A stretch of 64,000 nt of DNA from Acidobacteriota bacterium (lineage in GTDB: Bacteria > Acidobacteriota > Thermoanaerobaculia > Multivoradales > Multivoraceae), in the NCBI GenBank assembly GCA_011525365.1, contig WTGQ01000002.1, positions 2,460,773 through 2,524,772 of the forward strand, given 5' to 3'. How positions within the stretch are numbered: position 1 is the stretch's first letter; the number at the start of each line of letters is the position of its first letter. The notes beneath the pieces are model-generated. The model did no database searches. It worked only from the letters and a program-made list of their open reading frames with translations, and was not told the DNA's origin. This document shows positions 1 to 9,262 of this stretch, piece after piece. Both the position numbers and the translations under genes were made by a program.

Positions 1-1
1 C

Positions 2-760
2 ACGTCGCAACACGGCAACGGCGGTTCGCCGATCCTCCACGAGGGGTTGCTGATCGTGAGCATCGACGGCTACGACACCGCCTTCCTGGTCGCCGTGGAC
101 GCCGAAACCGGTGAGGAGCGCTGGCGGTCCGTGCGGCCTTCTCCCATCTCCCAGGCCTACTCCACACCGCTCGTGATCGAGGTCGGGGATGCCAAGCAGA
201 TCGTCAACGTCAGCGCCTTCCGCGCGTCGGGCCACGAACCGGCGACCGGCCGCGAGATCTGGCGGGTCGAGTACCCGGGGGGCTTCTCCAACGTCTCCCG
301 GCCCGTCTACGGTCACGGGCTCGTCTATCTTTCGACCGGCTTCAACGAGCCGGTCCTGCTTGCTGCCCGCCCGACCGGCCAGGGCAACGTCACGAACTCC
401 GAAATCGCCTGGCGGCTCCGCCGCGGCGCTCCGCTCACCGTGTCGCCGATTCTCGTCGGCGACGAGCTCTACACTGTGACCGACAGCGGCATCGCCACCT
501 GCATCGACGCCTTGACGGGCGAGATTCGCTGGCAGCACCGCCTCGGCGGCAACCACTCCGCCTCACCGATTCATGCCGGCGGACGGATCTACTTCCAGAA
601 CGAGGAAGGTGTCACCACCGTCATCGAACCCGGCGTCGAGTTTGAGCAGTTGGCGCGCAACGAACTCGACGGGTCGACCCTTGCCTCCACCGCCGTCTCG
701 GACGGTGCCTTCTTCGTCCGCACCAGCACGCACCTGTACCGGATCGAGGAGTCGCCCTAG
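2..760 (+). CDS. PQQ-like beta-propeller repeat protein (5' partial)
   Basis: The reading frame is open to the left edge, so the gene begins outside the window; the TTG at 47 is only an internal candidate start. The visible residues show the alternating pattern of PQQ-like (YVTN/quinoprotein) blades, with repeats of the type 'V.A.D..TGE.RW' (near residue 25 of the visible part and again in 'CIDALTGEIRWQHRLGG') and 'SPI..G..IYF..E.G'. Such propellers are usually secreted or periplasmic and act in protein interaction or as quinoprotein dehydrogenase-like folds. No catalytic residues or PQQ ligands can be assigned from this fragment. It ends at a TAG, 70 bp before the next gene on the same strand. 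Confidence 0.8.
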   Translation, partial: TSQHGNGGSPILHEGLLIVSIDGYDTAFLVAVDAETGEERWRSVRPSPISQAYSTPLVIEVGDAKQIVNVSAFRASGHEPATGREIWRVEYPGGFSNVSRPVYGHGLVYLSTGFNEPVLLAARPTGQGNVTNSEIAWRLRRGAPLTVSPILVGDELYTVTDSGIATCIDALTGEIRWQHRLGGNHSASPIHAGGRIYFQNEEGVTTVIEPGVEFEQLARNELDGSTLASTAVSDGAFFVRTSTHLYRIEESP

Positions 761-830
761 CACCTCAGGAACGGCAACCCGAAGTGCTCGGAGAGCGTCT
801 ACGATTCCGAGAACCGAAAGGAGCGCCCCG

Positions 831-2282
831 ATGGCCACAATCCGCATCCCCCGGATCTTGGAGACAGCCCTGCCTGTCGCCGTCGCGTCAGCACTTGCTG
901 TAGTGACGCCGCTCACCGCCCAGACGGCTGACGTCGCCGGCCACTGGGAAGGCTCGATCGAAGCGCCGGGCCAGCCCCTCGTCGTCATGGTGGACCTGGA
1001 GGAAACCGACAGTACATGGTCGGGGACGATCGACATTCCCGCCCAAGGCGCCAACGGTCTGCCGCTGTCGGACATCAGCGTGGACATTGACAACGGCGCG
1101 ATCCGCTTCACGATCAACGGCGTCCCCGGCGAACCGACCTTCGAGGGCACGCTTGCCGGCGGCGAAATCACGGGCGAGTTCAGCCAGGGGCCTGCCCGGC
1201 TCCCCTTCCGCCTCGGCCGCGACGCCGTCGAAGTCGACGCACCGTCGCGTCCGCAGGAACCGAAGCCGCCCTTCCCCTACGACGAGGAGGAAGTCGAGTA
1301 TGAGAACGGCGACGTGAGGATCGCCGGCACGCTGACCCTGCCGCCCGGCGAGGACCAAGTCCCCGCGGCGCTCCTGATCAGCGGCAGCGGCGCCCTGAAC
1401 CGCGATCTCGAACTCGCCGGCCACAAGCCCTTCCTCGTGCTCGCCGACCACCTGACCCGGCTCGGCATCGCCGTGCTGCGGGTCGACGACCGTGGCATCG
1501 GTGGCTCGACCGGCAGCACATGGCAGTCGACGTCCCGGGACAAGGCGAACGACGTTCTCACCGGCGTCCGCTTCCTGCGCGGTCACGACCGGATCGACCC
1601 GGAACGGGTCGGCCTGATCGGCATCTCCGAGGGCGGTCTCGTCGCTCCGCTGGCGCTCAACCGGGTCGAACCGGGCACGATCGCGTACGCCGTACTGCTG
1701 GCAGGGCCGGGAGTGCCCGGGGGCGACCTGCTGCGCCAGCAACTCCGTCGAATCGCGGCGGCGAACGGCGCCCCCGCGCAGATGACCGAGGAACTGGCGG
1801 CGCTTCAGGATCGGGCGCTCGAGATCATCGGTTCCGGGATGCCGCCACAGGAGGCGGAAGCCGCCCTGCGGGAGATCGTCATCGAGCAACTGGCCGCGTC
1901 GCCCGAGACGGCGCAACTGAGCGGTGAGCCGCTGGAAACCGCCGTATCCGCCGCAGTCGAATCGAACCTCAGCCCCTGGTTCCGGTTCTTCATCCGCTAC
2001 GACCCCCGGCCCGCGCTGGGGGGGCTCGCCGTGCCGACGCTGGCCCTGTTCGGCGGCAAGGACACGCAGGTCGACGCCGATCAGAACCAGTCCGCCATGG
2101 AGGCCGCGCTCGCAGCGTCGGGCAACCAGGACGTCACGATTCGCCGCTTCGCCGACATGAATCACCTGTTCCAGACCGCGGGCACCGGCTCCCCCACTGA
2201 GTACGCGCGGATCGAGGAAACGATGGCGCCGGAAGTGCTCGATCTGATCGGAGGCTGGATCGTCGAGCGGTTCGCCGACTGA
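831..2282 (+). CDS. secreted alpha/beta hydrolase (serine esterase/peptidase-like)
   Basis: The start chosen is the ATG at 831, preceded by a GAAAGGAG Shine-Dalgarno; it gives a 483-residue protein. An N-terminal signal peptide ends near the TAQTA segment around residue 30. A beta-rich N-terminal domain (about residues 35-150) precedes an alpha/beta hydrolase domain. The nucleophile elbow is GISEGG, the acid is in GGKDTQV and the histidine is in DMNHLF, so the Ser-Asp-His triad looks complete. The family includes extracytoplasmic esterases and S9/S33-like peptidases; the substrate cannot be read from sequence. A long antisense ORF over this gene is treated as a composition artefact. Confidence 0.85.
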   Translation: MATIRIPRILETALPVAVASALAVVTPLTAQTADVAGHWEGSIEAPGQPLVVMVDLEETDSTWSGTIDIPAQGANGLPLSDISVDIDNGAIRFTINGVPGEPTFEGTLAGGEITGEFSQGPARLPFRLGRDAVEVDAPSRPQEPKPPFPYDEEEVEYENGDVRIAGTLTLPPGEDQVPAALLISGSGALNRDLELAGHKPFLVLADHLTRLGIAVLRVDDRGIGGSTGSTWQSTSRDKANDVLTGVRFLRGHDRIDPERVGLIGISEGGLVAPLALNRVEPGTIAYAVLLAGPGVPGGDLLRQQLRRIAAANGAPAQMTEELAALQDRALEIIGSGMPPQEAEAALREIVIEQLAASPETAQLSGEPLETAVSAAVESNLSPWFRFFIRYDPRPALGGLAVPTLALFGGKDTQVDADQNQSAMEAALAASGNQDVTIRRFADMNHLFQTAGTGSPTEYARIEETMAPEVLDLIGGWIVERFAD

Positions 2283-2367
2283 CCGGCCGGCCGGTCGAAT
2301 AGACTCGCCGTCCGTCGGCCCGACCGAGTGGCCGGCAGTGCCCCATGGCGACAACGGGGGCGGCAGG

Positions 2368-2691
2368 ATGCCGAAGATCACCTACATCGACCAGGACGGC
2401 GGCTCGCGCGAAGTCGAGGCGCCGGTCGGAGACTCCGTGATGGAGTGCGCGGTCGACAACGAGGTCGACGGAATCGTCGCGGCCTGCGGCGGCAACTGCT
2501 CCTGCAGCACCTGCCACGTCTACGTCGACGAGGCCTGGGTCGAGGCGGTCGGTCCCCGCCATGAGGAAGAGGAGTTCACGCTCGAGTACGGCATCGACGT
2601 GCGCCCCACGAGCCGCCTGAGTTGCCAGATCGAAGTGACCGACGAGCTGGACGGCCTGGTCGTCCATCTTCCCGCCGAACAGGCGGAGTAG
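2368..2691 (+). CDS. 2Fe-2S ferredoxin, adrenodoxin/putidaredoxin type
   Basis: This 107-residue protein has the plant/vertebrate-type [2Fe-2S] fold. The cluster ligands are C40, C46, C49 and C86 (C-x5-C-x2-C followed by a distant Cys in RLSCQI). That spacing matches the ISC/adrenodoxin-like ferredoxins that feed electrons to P450s or Rieske oxygenases, or serve Fe-S assembly. The start at 2368 was preferred over an upstream ATG because it leads straight into the first beta strand (KITYID). No oxygenase or reductase lies next to it, so its partner is unknown. Confidence 0.9.
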   Translation: MPKITYIDQDGGSREVEAPVGDSVMECAVDNEVDGIVAACGGNCSCSTCHVYVDEAWVEAVGPRHEEEEFTLEYGIDVRPTSRLSCQIEVTDELDGLVVHLPAEQAE

Positions 2692-2740
2692 AGCCGCGGC
2701 CCGTCCAACGAACGCCGCTCTCTGGGAGGAGAATCACGCC

Positions 2741-3409
2741 ATGACCCTCGAACTCACCTTCCTTGGCCACTCCGGCTTCCTGATGAGCGACGGCGGCCAC
2801 ACGCTCGCGGTCGATCCCTTTCTCACCGGCAATCCGGTGGCGACGATAGCGGCCGGTGAGGTGAAGTGCGACGCCATCGCCCTCACCCACGGCCACGCGG
2901 ACCACTTCGGCGACACCCTGGCCATCGCCCAGGCCAACAACGCGAACGTGATCGCCGCGTTCGAGATGTGCAACTACCTGCAGGAGCAGGGCCACGACAA
3001 CGTGAACCCCGGCAACCCCGGAGGCCGCATCGACACGGACTTCGGCTGGGTCGCGTTCACCCATGCCTTCCACTCCTCGTCCTACGAGGGCCGCTACATG
3101 GGAATGCCGTGCGGGCTCGTCGTCGACATGGGCGGCAAGACCGTCTACCACTGCGGCGACACGGGGCTCTTCGGCGACATGGAGCTGATCGGCGCGATCT
3201 ACCGGCCGGACGCCGCCTGCGTGCCGATCGGCGACCGCTTCACGATGGGACCGGAGCTGGCGACGAAGGCGGCCGAGTTGATCGGAGCGCCGGTCGCGAT
3301 TCCGATTCACTACAACACGTGGCCCCCGATCGCGCAGGACCCGGTCGACTTCGCCCCGGCCGGCGTCGAGGTCAAGGTCATGGCGCCCGGCGATACGCTC
3401 GCCATCTGA
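2741..3409 (+). CDS. UPF0173-family metal-dependent hydrolase (MBL fold)
   Basis: The 222-residue protein carries the metallo-beta-lactamase signature HGHADHFGD near residue 50, followed by conserved His/Asp residues in THAFHSS, CGDTGLF and IPIHYNT. Length and motifs match the UPF0173 family of cytoplasmic metal-dependent hydrolases, whose natural substrate is not established. A GGGAGGAGA Shine-Dalgarno lies just upstream of the ATG. It follows the ferredoxin gene by 49 bp on the same strand and may be cotranscribed with it. Confidence 0.9.
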   Translation: MTLELTFLGHSGFLMSDGGHTLAVDPFLTGNPVATIAAGEVKCDAIALTHGHADHFGDTLAIAQANNANVIAAFEMCNYLQEQGHDNVNPGNPGGRIDTDFGWVAFTHAFHSSSYEGRYMGMPCGLVVDMGGKTVYHCGDTGLFGDMELIGAIYRPDAACVPIGDRFTMGPELATKAAELIGAPVAIPIHYNTWPPIAQDPVDFAPAGVEVKVMAPGDTLAI

Positions 3410-3497
3410 CGGCGCCGTCACGCTCCCGCCGCCGAACCGCCGTCGCGCTCCCGCGAAACAAGCGCCGCGGCGTTGCGTACCAGCAACCTGACAGCCA

Positions 3498-4352
3498 ATG
3501 CTCGTGTTCGACCATGTCAGCAAGTGCTTCGGCGACCTGCGCGCGGTCGACGACCTCTCGTTCGAACTGGAAGCCGGCGAAGTGTTCGGGCTGCTGGGGC
3601 CCAACGGCGCCGGCAAGACGACGGCCATCAACATGGCGGTCGGCCTGCTCGAGCCGGACGAAGGCGTGGTCCGCTTCACGGACGAGGCCTTCGACCGGAA
3701 CCCACGCGACGCGGAGAATCGCGGGTCGCTGGGCCTCGCGCCGCAGTCCATCGCTCTCTATGAGCAGATCAGCGGCTCCGACAACCTGCGCTTCTTCGGC
3801 CGCCTCCACGGTCTCCGGGGATCCGACCTGGAAGAGAGGGTGGCCGCCTGCCTCGACTTCGCCGACCTTGTGGACGTCGGGAAGAAGGTGGTCTCCAAGT
3901 ACTCCGGCGGCATGCAGCGGCGACTCAACCTGGCCGTCGCGATCATTCACGACCCGGAACTCGTGCTTCTCGACGAGCCGACCGTCGGCGTCGATCCCCA
4001 ATCGAGGAACGCGATCTTCGAGCGCGTCGAAGAGCTCCGGGATGGAGGCAAGCAGATCGTCTACACGACCCACTACATGGAGGAGGCGCAGCGTCTCTGC
4101 GACCGGGTCGCGATTCTCGACCGGGGCCGCTTGATGGCGCTCGATACCGTACCGGCTCTGATCGAGGCGCACGGCGGCCCCGGAAGTCTGGTGGTCCGGA
4201 CCGGCAACGACGAGTCACGCCACGAAACGACCGAACCCCTGAAGACGCTCGGCGAACTCCAGGCCAGGCAGGCGGTGGATCACTTCCAGTACCTCCCGCC
4301 GGATCTGGAAACGGTCTTCCTCAACCTCACCGGCAGGGCGCTGCGGGACTAG
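3498..4352 (+). CDS. ABC transporter ATP-binding protein (ABC-2 exporter)
   Basis: This 284-residue nucleotide-binding subunit has Walker A GPNGAGKT (34-41), the signature SGGMQ (136-140), Walker B LVLLDEP (155-161) and the switch histidine H192. The C-terminal 60 residues are the short extension found in CcmA/DrrA/NatA-like exporter ATPases. It is followed after 17 bp by a matching ABC-2 permease, so the two should form a two-component exporter at the inner membrane. The substrate is unknown. Confidence 0.93.
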   Translation: MLVFDHVSKCFGDLRAVDDLSFELEAGEVFGLLGPNGAGKTTAINMAVGLLEPDEGVVRFTDEAFDRNPRDAENRGSLGLAPQSIALYEQISGSDNLRFFGRLHGLRGSDLEERVAACLDFADLVDVGKKVVSKYSGGMQRRLNLAVAIIHDPELVLLDEPTVGVDPQSRNAIFERVEELRDGGKQIVYTTHYMEEAQRLCDRVAILDRGRLMALDTVPALIEAHGGPGSLVVRTGNDESRHETTEPLKTLGELQARQAVDHFQYLPPDLETVFLNLTGRALRD

Positions 4353-4369
4353 GCCCGCCAGGAGACAAC

Positions 4370-5653
4370 GTGAACAAGATCGTCGCCATGGCCGCGAAGG
4401 ACATCCACATCCTCTTCCGGGACAAGCTGGGCTTCTTCTTCACGATCTTCTTCCCGTTGATGATGGCGATCTTCTTCGGCGCCGTTTTCGCCGGCCTGAG
4501 CCGCGGACCGGCGAACATTCCGATCGCAGTCGTCGATGAGGACCGAACCGCCGGTTCGGAGCGTTTCATCGGCAGGCTCGAAGCCGCGGAAGGCCTCGCC
4601 CTGGAACAGATTCCGCGTGAACAAGCCCTGGATCAGGTACGCCGCGGACAGACGGCCGTCATGGTCACGCTGAGTCCCGGATTCGGCGCCGCCCTGGACA
4701 ATCCCTTCGTGAACACCCCCCAGGTCGAGATGACGGTCGATCCAACGCAGTTCGCCGCCGCCGGAATGCTCCGCGGCATCATGCTCGAGGCCGCGGGCGT
4801 GGAGCTCCAGGAGATGATGAACGACCCGTCCCGCATGGCCGCGGCGAACGAGGCGAACCGCCAGGCAATCGTCGCCTTCACGCCAGCCTCGCCGGCTCGC
4901 GACGACTTCCTGAACTTCCTCGACCTGAGCGGGCGCGTCTCCGAACTTATCGACCAACTCGGTCTGAACAACGTTACGACCGACGCTGCCACCGGAGGCT
5001 TCGGCCCGCCACTCGAGATCGAACAGGCCCAGGTCCAGGCGCAGCGCCGCGGCCCCACCAACTCCTACGCCACGTCGTTCGCACAGGCCATGCTCTGGAC
5101 GCTCATCGGCGGCTCCGTGTCCTTCAGCATGTCGATCGCCATCGAACGGAGCCGTGGCACGCTGATGCGGCTGCTGGTGGCGCCGATCACGGCCCGCCAG
5201 CTCCTCGCGGCCAAGGGACTGGCCTGCTTCGGCGCGACCCTGTTCACGAGTTCTTCCCTGATCACGCTCGGGATCATCGTGTTCGACGTCAGACCCACGT
5301 CCTATCCGCTGCTGGCACTGGCTCTTCTCTGCGGCTCGATCTGCTTCTGCGGCATCATGATGGCCTTGACCGTGATCGGTCGAACGGAGCAGGCGGCGGC
5401 CGGCGCCGGCTGGGGAATCTCGTTGCCGCTGTCCATGCTCGGCGGTGGCATGGTGCCCCTGTTCCTGATGCCGGAGTGGATGCAGACCCTCGGCAACATC
5501 AGCCCGATGAAGTGGACGCTGATGGCGTACGAGGGGGCGATCTGGCGCGGTTTCACGCTGAGCGAGATGCTGCTGCCCTGCGCCGTTCTGGTGGCCATCG
5601 GGCTCGTGGCCTTCATGCTCGGCGCCAGGAACCTGCGCTGGGACACCGGTTGA
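4370..5653 (+). CDS. ABC-2 type exporter permease
   Basis: The 427-residue membrane protein has the YhgE/Pip or ABC-2 layout. One N-terminal transmembrane segment (about 18-42) is followed by a large extracytoplasmic region (about 45-235) and then five or six hydrophobic segments to the C-terminus. 'RSRGTLMRLLVAPI' after the second membrane segment is the typical ABC-2 cytoplasmic motif. It pairs with the ATPase immediately upstream. The next gene starts 4 bp after its stop, suggesting one transcript. Confidence 0.9.
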   Translation: MNKIVAMAAKDIHILFRDKLGFFFTIFFPLMMAIFFGAVFAGLSRGPANIPIAVVDEDRTAGSERFIGRLEAAEGLALEQIPREQALDQVRRGQTAVMVTLSPGFGAALDNPFVNTPQVEMTVDPTQFAAAGMLRGIMLEAAGVELQEMMNDPSRMAAANEANRQAIVAFTPASPARDDFLNFLDLSGRVSELIDQLGLNNVTTDAATGGFGPPLEIEQAQVQAQRRGPTNSYATSFAQAMLWTLIGGSVSFSMSIAIERSRGTLMRLLVAPITARQLLAAKGLACFGATLFTSSSLITLGIIVFDVRPTSYPLLALALLCGSICFCGIMMALTVIGRTEQAAAGAGWGISLPLSMLGGGMVPLFLMPEWMQTLGNISPMKWTLMAYEGAIWRGFTLSEMLLPCAVLVAIGLVAFMLGARNLRWDTG

Positions 5654-5657
5654 GCCC

Positions 5658-6581
5658 TTGACTAGCCCCTTGCTCGTTATCGGTTCGGTCAACTACGACC
5701 TCATCTTCCGGCATCCCAGACTGCCTCGGCAGGGCGAGACGATCTCCGGCGCCGAACTGTTCGAATCCTGCGGCGGTAAGGGCGCCAACCAGGCGGTGGC
5801 GGCGGTCCGGTGCCGCGGCGCGCTTGGCGAGGCCGCACCGCCCACTCTCTTCGGCGGCGCGGTCGGCAACGACGCCCACGCCGCGGCCCAGCGGCGGGTC
5901 TTTGAGGAAGACGGGCTCGACACCCGGTACCTGCTCGTCCTCGACGACTGTCACACGGGTCTTTCAGCCGTCTGGGTCGAGGCCGCCACCGGCGACAACC
6001 GGATCATGAACTCGCCGGGGGCGAACAGCCGGCTGACCGCGGACGCGCTGGCCGCGGCGCCGATCGAGGAGGCGGGGCTGCTGCTGATCCAGAACGAAAC
6101 CCCGGCAGACGGTGTCCGGAGCGCCGTCGAACGCGCTTACGGCGCCGGCGTGCCGGTGATCTGGAACCCGGCGCCCATCGACGAGGCGAGCGACCCGGGG
6201 CTCGATCCCCGACAGGTCGCGTGGGTCACACCGAACGAAGTGGAGTGCGCCGTACTGCTCGGCCGGCCCGGCGAGCGGATCGATGCGGGCGGCGCCGCCG
6301 ACGCAGCGGCCGAGCTGCTCAGGCTCGGCTATCGCGGCGCGATCCTGACCCTGGGCCCGGCCGGAGTCCTGGTCGCGAAGCCGGAGTCGCCGCCGGAGTT
6401 GATCCCCGCGCCGCAGGTCGACGCGGTCGACACGACCGGTGCCGGCGACGCCTTCAACGGCGCCTTCGCCGCCGCCCTGCTTGCCACCTCCGACAGCCGG
6501 GAGGCAGCGGCCTTCGGCGTCCGCTACGCCAGCGACTCCGTGACACGGCCTGGCACCCAGACCTCCTTCGCCCGCTGGTAG
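5658..6581 (+). CDS. PfkB-family carbohydrate kinase, ribokinase-like
   Basis: The 307-residue protein begins at a TTG 4 bp after the permease stop. It has both PfkB signatures: the N-terminal GGKGANQAVAA sugar-binding motif and the C-terminal DTTGAGDAFNG motif, with the catalytic base at about D264. The N-terminal 'GSVNYDL' and the overall length fit ribokinase (ATP-dependent phosphorylation of D-ribose), but other sugars or nucleosides are possible. A ribose-type ABC transporter lies at the far right of the window, too distant for an operon. Confidence 0.88.
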   Translation: MTSPLLVIGSVNYDLIFRHPRLPRQGETISGAELFESCGGKGANQAVAAVRCRGALGEAAPPTLFGGAVGNDAHAAAQRRVFEEDGLDTRYLLVLDDCHTGLSAVWVEAATGDNRIMNSPGANSRLTADALAAAPIEEAGLLLIQNETPADGVRSAVERAYGAGVPVIWNPAPIDEASDPGLDPRQVAWVTPNEVECAVLLGRPGERIDAGGAADAAAELLRLGYRGAILTLGPAGVLVAKPESPPELIPAPQVDAVDTTGAGDAFNGAFAAALLATSDSREAAAFGVRYASDSVTRPGTQTSFARW

Positions 6582-6590
6582 CGTCACCGC

Positions 6591-7889
6591 GTGGCCGGCC
6601 GCGGATCTTCCACCAAGCTCGCCCTGCTCGGCGGCACTCCGGTCCGCGACAAGGCGTGGTCCCAATGGCCGGCGCGCGGCGCCGAAGAAGAACGGGCTCT
6701 GATCGCGGCCCTCCGGAACGGCGACTGGGGCGGCTTCCCGCTGCCGAACGAGCGCTCGGCCGCCTTCGGCGCCGCCTTCGCCGAGCGCCACGACTGCGAA
6801 CACGCCCTGTGCGTGGCGAACGGCACGGTTTCGCTCGAAGTCGCACTCCAGGCGATGGGCGTGGAGCCGGGCGCCGAGGTCATCGTGCCGGCCTACACCT
6901 TCGAGGCGACCGCTTCGGCCGCCCTGTTCTCGGGCTGCGTGCCCGTGTTCGCCGACATCGACCCGGTGACCTGGTGCCTCGATGTCGAGTCGGCCGCGGC
7001 CCTGGTGACCGAACGGACGCAGGCGATCGTGCCCGTCCACCTGGCGATGACGATCGCCGACCTGGACGCGATCGGATCGCTCGCCGGGAAGCATGGACTG
7101 GCCGTGCTCGAGGACTGCGCCCACGCCCACGGCGCCCGCTGGCGCGGCCGCGGCGTCGGCTCCTGGGGCGACGCCGGTTCCTTCAGCTTCCAGACCTCGA
7201 AGCTGATGACGGCCGGCGAGGGCGGCATCGTGACCACCTCGGACGACGCGCTTCTCGACCGTCTCCACGCCCTCGTCAACTGCGGACGGCAGCGCCCGGG
7301 AGCCGCGGAGCCGGCTGCGGTCATCGGCCACAACTACCGGATGACCGACCTGCAGGCTGCGATCCTGGAGGTCCAGCTAGGACGGCTCGATAGCCAGCAC
7401 GAGATCCGCGCCGCCAACGCCCGGCACCTGCGAGCCGCGATCGACAACATCGAGGGGTTGACCAATCTCCGGATCGACGACCGGGTGACGACCCAGGCCA
7501 TCTACCAGTTCGTGTTCCGCTTCGACAACCACGCCTTCGCCGGCATCGACCGGGACGTCTTCGTCGCGGCCCTTCAGGCCGAAGGCGTACCCGCCGACGG
7601 TCGCTTTTACGAGTCGCTGCCCGTGAGCGAACTGCTACGCCCCGACCCTGCCCGCTATCCGGCGTGGAGCGCCGCGCTAGCCGCCGCGCCGGCCGCGAAC
7701 TGCCCGAACGCCGAACGCGCCGCGTACCGGGAGTCCGTCTGGCTTCCGCATCAACTCCTGCTAGGCACGGAGGCCGAAGTAGACGACATCGTCGAAGCCG
7801 TGCTCAAGGTGCAGCGCAGCGCCGGCGACCTCGCCGGACTCGAGAGCGCCGAAATCGAGCGCCTGCGACAGGCGCGATCGGCCCGCTAG
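6591..7889 (+). CDS. DegT/DnrJ/EryC1/StrS family aminotransferase
   Basis: This 432-residue PLP enzyme starts at a GTG 9 bp after the kinase stop. The internal aldimine lysine is K204 in SFQTSKLMTAGEGG, the family signature. Other typical segments are IVPAYTFEATASA, 'VLEDCAHAHGA' with the PLP-contacting Asp, and 'GHNYRMTDLQAAIL'. Members transaminate or dehydrate sugar nucleotides, or make AHBA-like amines. There are no nucleotide-sugar genes here, so the substrate is open. Confidence 0.9.
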   Translation: MAGRGSSTKLALLGGTPVRDKAWSQWPARGAEEERALIAALRNGDWGGFPLPNERSAAFGAAFAERHDCEHALCVANGTVSLEVALQAMGVEPGAEVIVPAYTFEATASAALFSGCVPVFADIDPVTWCLDVESAAALVTERTQAIVPVHLAMTIADLDAIGSLAGKHGLAVLEDCAHAHGARWRGRGVGSWGDAGSFSFQTSKLMTAGEGGIVTTSDDALLDRLHALVNCGRQRPGAAEPAAVIGHNYRMTDLQAAILEVQLGRLDSQHEIRAANARHLRAAIDNIEGLTNLRIDDRVTTQAIYQFVFRFDNHAFAGIDRDVFVAALQAEGVPADGRFYESLPVSELLRPDPARYPAWSAALAAAPAANCPNAERAAYRESVWLPHQLLLGTEAEVDDIVEAVLKVQRSAGDLAGLESAEIERLRQARSAR

Positions 7890-7896
7890 GAGCCGG

Positions 7897-7930
7897 CGTC
7901 GCAGAACGCTGCGAAGCGAGTTCTGCGACG
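7897..7930. terminator. bidirectional hairpin between convergent genes
   Basis: An 11-bp perfect inverted repeat (7897-7907 and 7920-7930) with a 12-nt loop lies between the convergent aminotransferase and DUF1552 genes. There is no T-run on either side, so the evidence for intrinsic termination is structural only. Confidence 0.45.
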
Positions 7931-7991
7931 CGGGGTCCTAGTGAGGTGGGGGCTGGGGCCAAACATGGAGCCCGCGACAGGTTTGGCGGCT

Positions 7992-9260
7992 CTAAGCCCA
8001 GGTCAGGGCGCTGGTGCTCTGACCGAAGGCATCCGTCTCGACGCCCATCGACTGCAGCATCGTCACGTAGAGGTTGCACAGGGGCGCGTTGTGCCGGCCC
8101 TCGTGGACGACGTGCTGGCCGTGGCTGAAGCCGCCGCCGGCGAGCAGGATCGGCAGGTCCTTCGGCTCGTGCGAGTTCGCGTTGCCCAGGTTGCTGCCGA
8201 ACAGGACCATCGTCTGGTCGAGCAACGAGCCGTTGCCGTCGCCGCGCTCGCCCAGATCGACCAGCAGTTCGTCGAAGCTCTCGACGATCTCGGTCTCGAT
8301 CTTCTTGAGCTGCGCGATCTTCGCCGGATCCTGCCCATGATGGGACAGGCTGTGCTGGTCGAAGTTGACGCCGGGCACATCGATCACCACGCCGTGATCC
8401 TGGATCATCAGGCTGACGACCCGTGACGAGTCGGTCTCCAGGATCAGGGGGATCATCCGGAACATCAGCTTGATGCGACCGATCAGATCGTTGCGCGACG
8501 GAATGTCGACGGGCGGTTCCGCGTCGACGACCGGCTTCGGCTTCTGCTGCCAGGCCTTGACCTCGGCGAGGTCGAGTTCGGCTGTCCGCACCGCGTCGAA
8601 GTAGGAATCCAGCTTCACCTGGTCGGCCATGCTCACCCGCCGCCGCAGCGCCGACGTCTGCGACTTGAGCCGGTCCAGGATGCTGCCTCCGTCGTTCAGG
8701 CTCTGCTTCTCGCGTTCGACTTCCTCGGGCGTCCCCTGCAGGAACAACTGGCGGAAGAGGTTCGCCGGACTGGTTTCGGCCGGCACCATGGCCCCGCTCC
8801 TGGTGTAGGACTGGCTCTGGGGCGCGGCGGTGCCCAGCACAATCGACGGGAACCGGGTGGTGTAGCCGAGGTGGTTCGCGGCCACCTGGTCCAGCGAGAT
8901 CGTGTTGCGGAATCCGTCCAGGCCGGGGCGCCGGGCCGCGGTCAGGAAGGTGATCTCCGAGTTGTGCGGCTGCCGGCCGGTCTGCTCCTCGTGCGAGAAG
9001 CCGGAGAACAGGGTGAAGTTGTCGCGATGCTTCTCGAGCAGGGAGAGGTACTCCGTCGTCTCCCAGGCCGCGCCGGCGGTCTTCGGGAACCAGGCCTCCC
9101 TGTAGAGGCCGAGCGTGTTGCAGATGTTGACCATCCGCCTGGGCCCGGCGGCCGCTGCATGGGCCAACCTCGGGCTCATCGACTCGAGCATGGGCAGCGC
9201 CAGGGCGACGCCCGAAGCGCGGAGGAAGGTTCGCCGGTCCAGAGGCTGTCTCAGGTTCAT
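7992..9260 (-). CDS. DUF1552 family exported protein
   Basis: The 422-residue protein opens with a twin-arginine signal, RRTFLRASG at residues 9-17, followed by a hydrophobic stretch. The remainder matches DUF1552, a sulfatase-fold-like family of unknown function that is almost always encoded next to a DUF1592/DUF1588 cytochrome, as here: the partner ends 2 bp upstream. The pair is common in Planctomycetota, Acidobacteriota and Myxococcota. It is probably translocated folded by Tat and works with the cytochrome in the periplasm. Confidence 0.88.
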   Translation of the reverse strand: MNLRQPLDRRTFLRASGVALALPMLESMSPRLAHAAAAGPRRMVNICNTLGLYREAWFPKTAGAAWETTEYLSLLEKHRDNFTLFSGFSHEEQTGRQPHNSEITFLTAARRPGLDGFRNTISLDQVAANHLGYTTRFPSIVLGTAAPQSQSYTRSGAMVPAETSPANLFRQLFLQGTPEEVEREKQSLNDGGSILDRLKSQTSALRRRVSMADQVKLDSYFDAVRTAELDLAEVKAWQQKPKPVVDAEPPVDIPSRNDLIGRIKLMFRMIPLILETDSSRVVSLMIQDHGVVIDVPGVNFDQHSLSHHGQDPAKIAQLKKIETEIVESFDELLVDLGERGDGNGSLLDQTMVLFGSNLGNANSHEPKDLPILLAGGGFSHGQHVVHEGRHNAPLCNLYVTMLQSMGVETDAFGQSTSALTWA

Positions 9261-9262
9261 CG

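Noticed and set aside
888..2381. Long minus-strand ORF of 497 codons opposite the hydrolase gene
   Set aside because: It is Arg/Gly/Pro-rich without recognisable motifs and lies opposite a gene with a complete hydrolase triad; such frames are common in GC-rich DNA.
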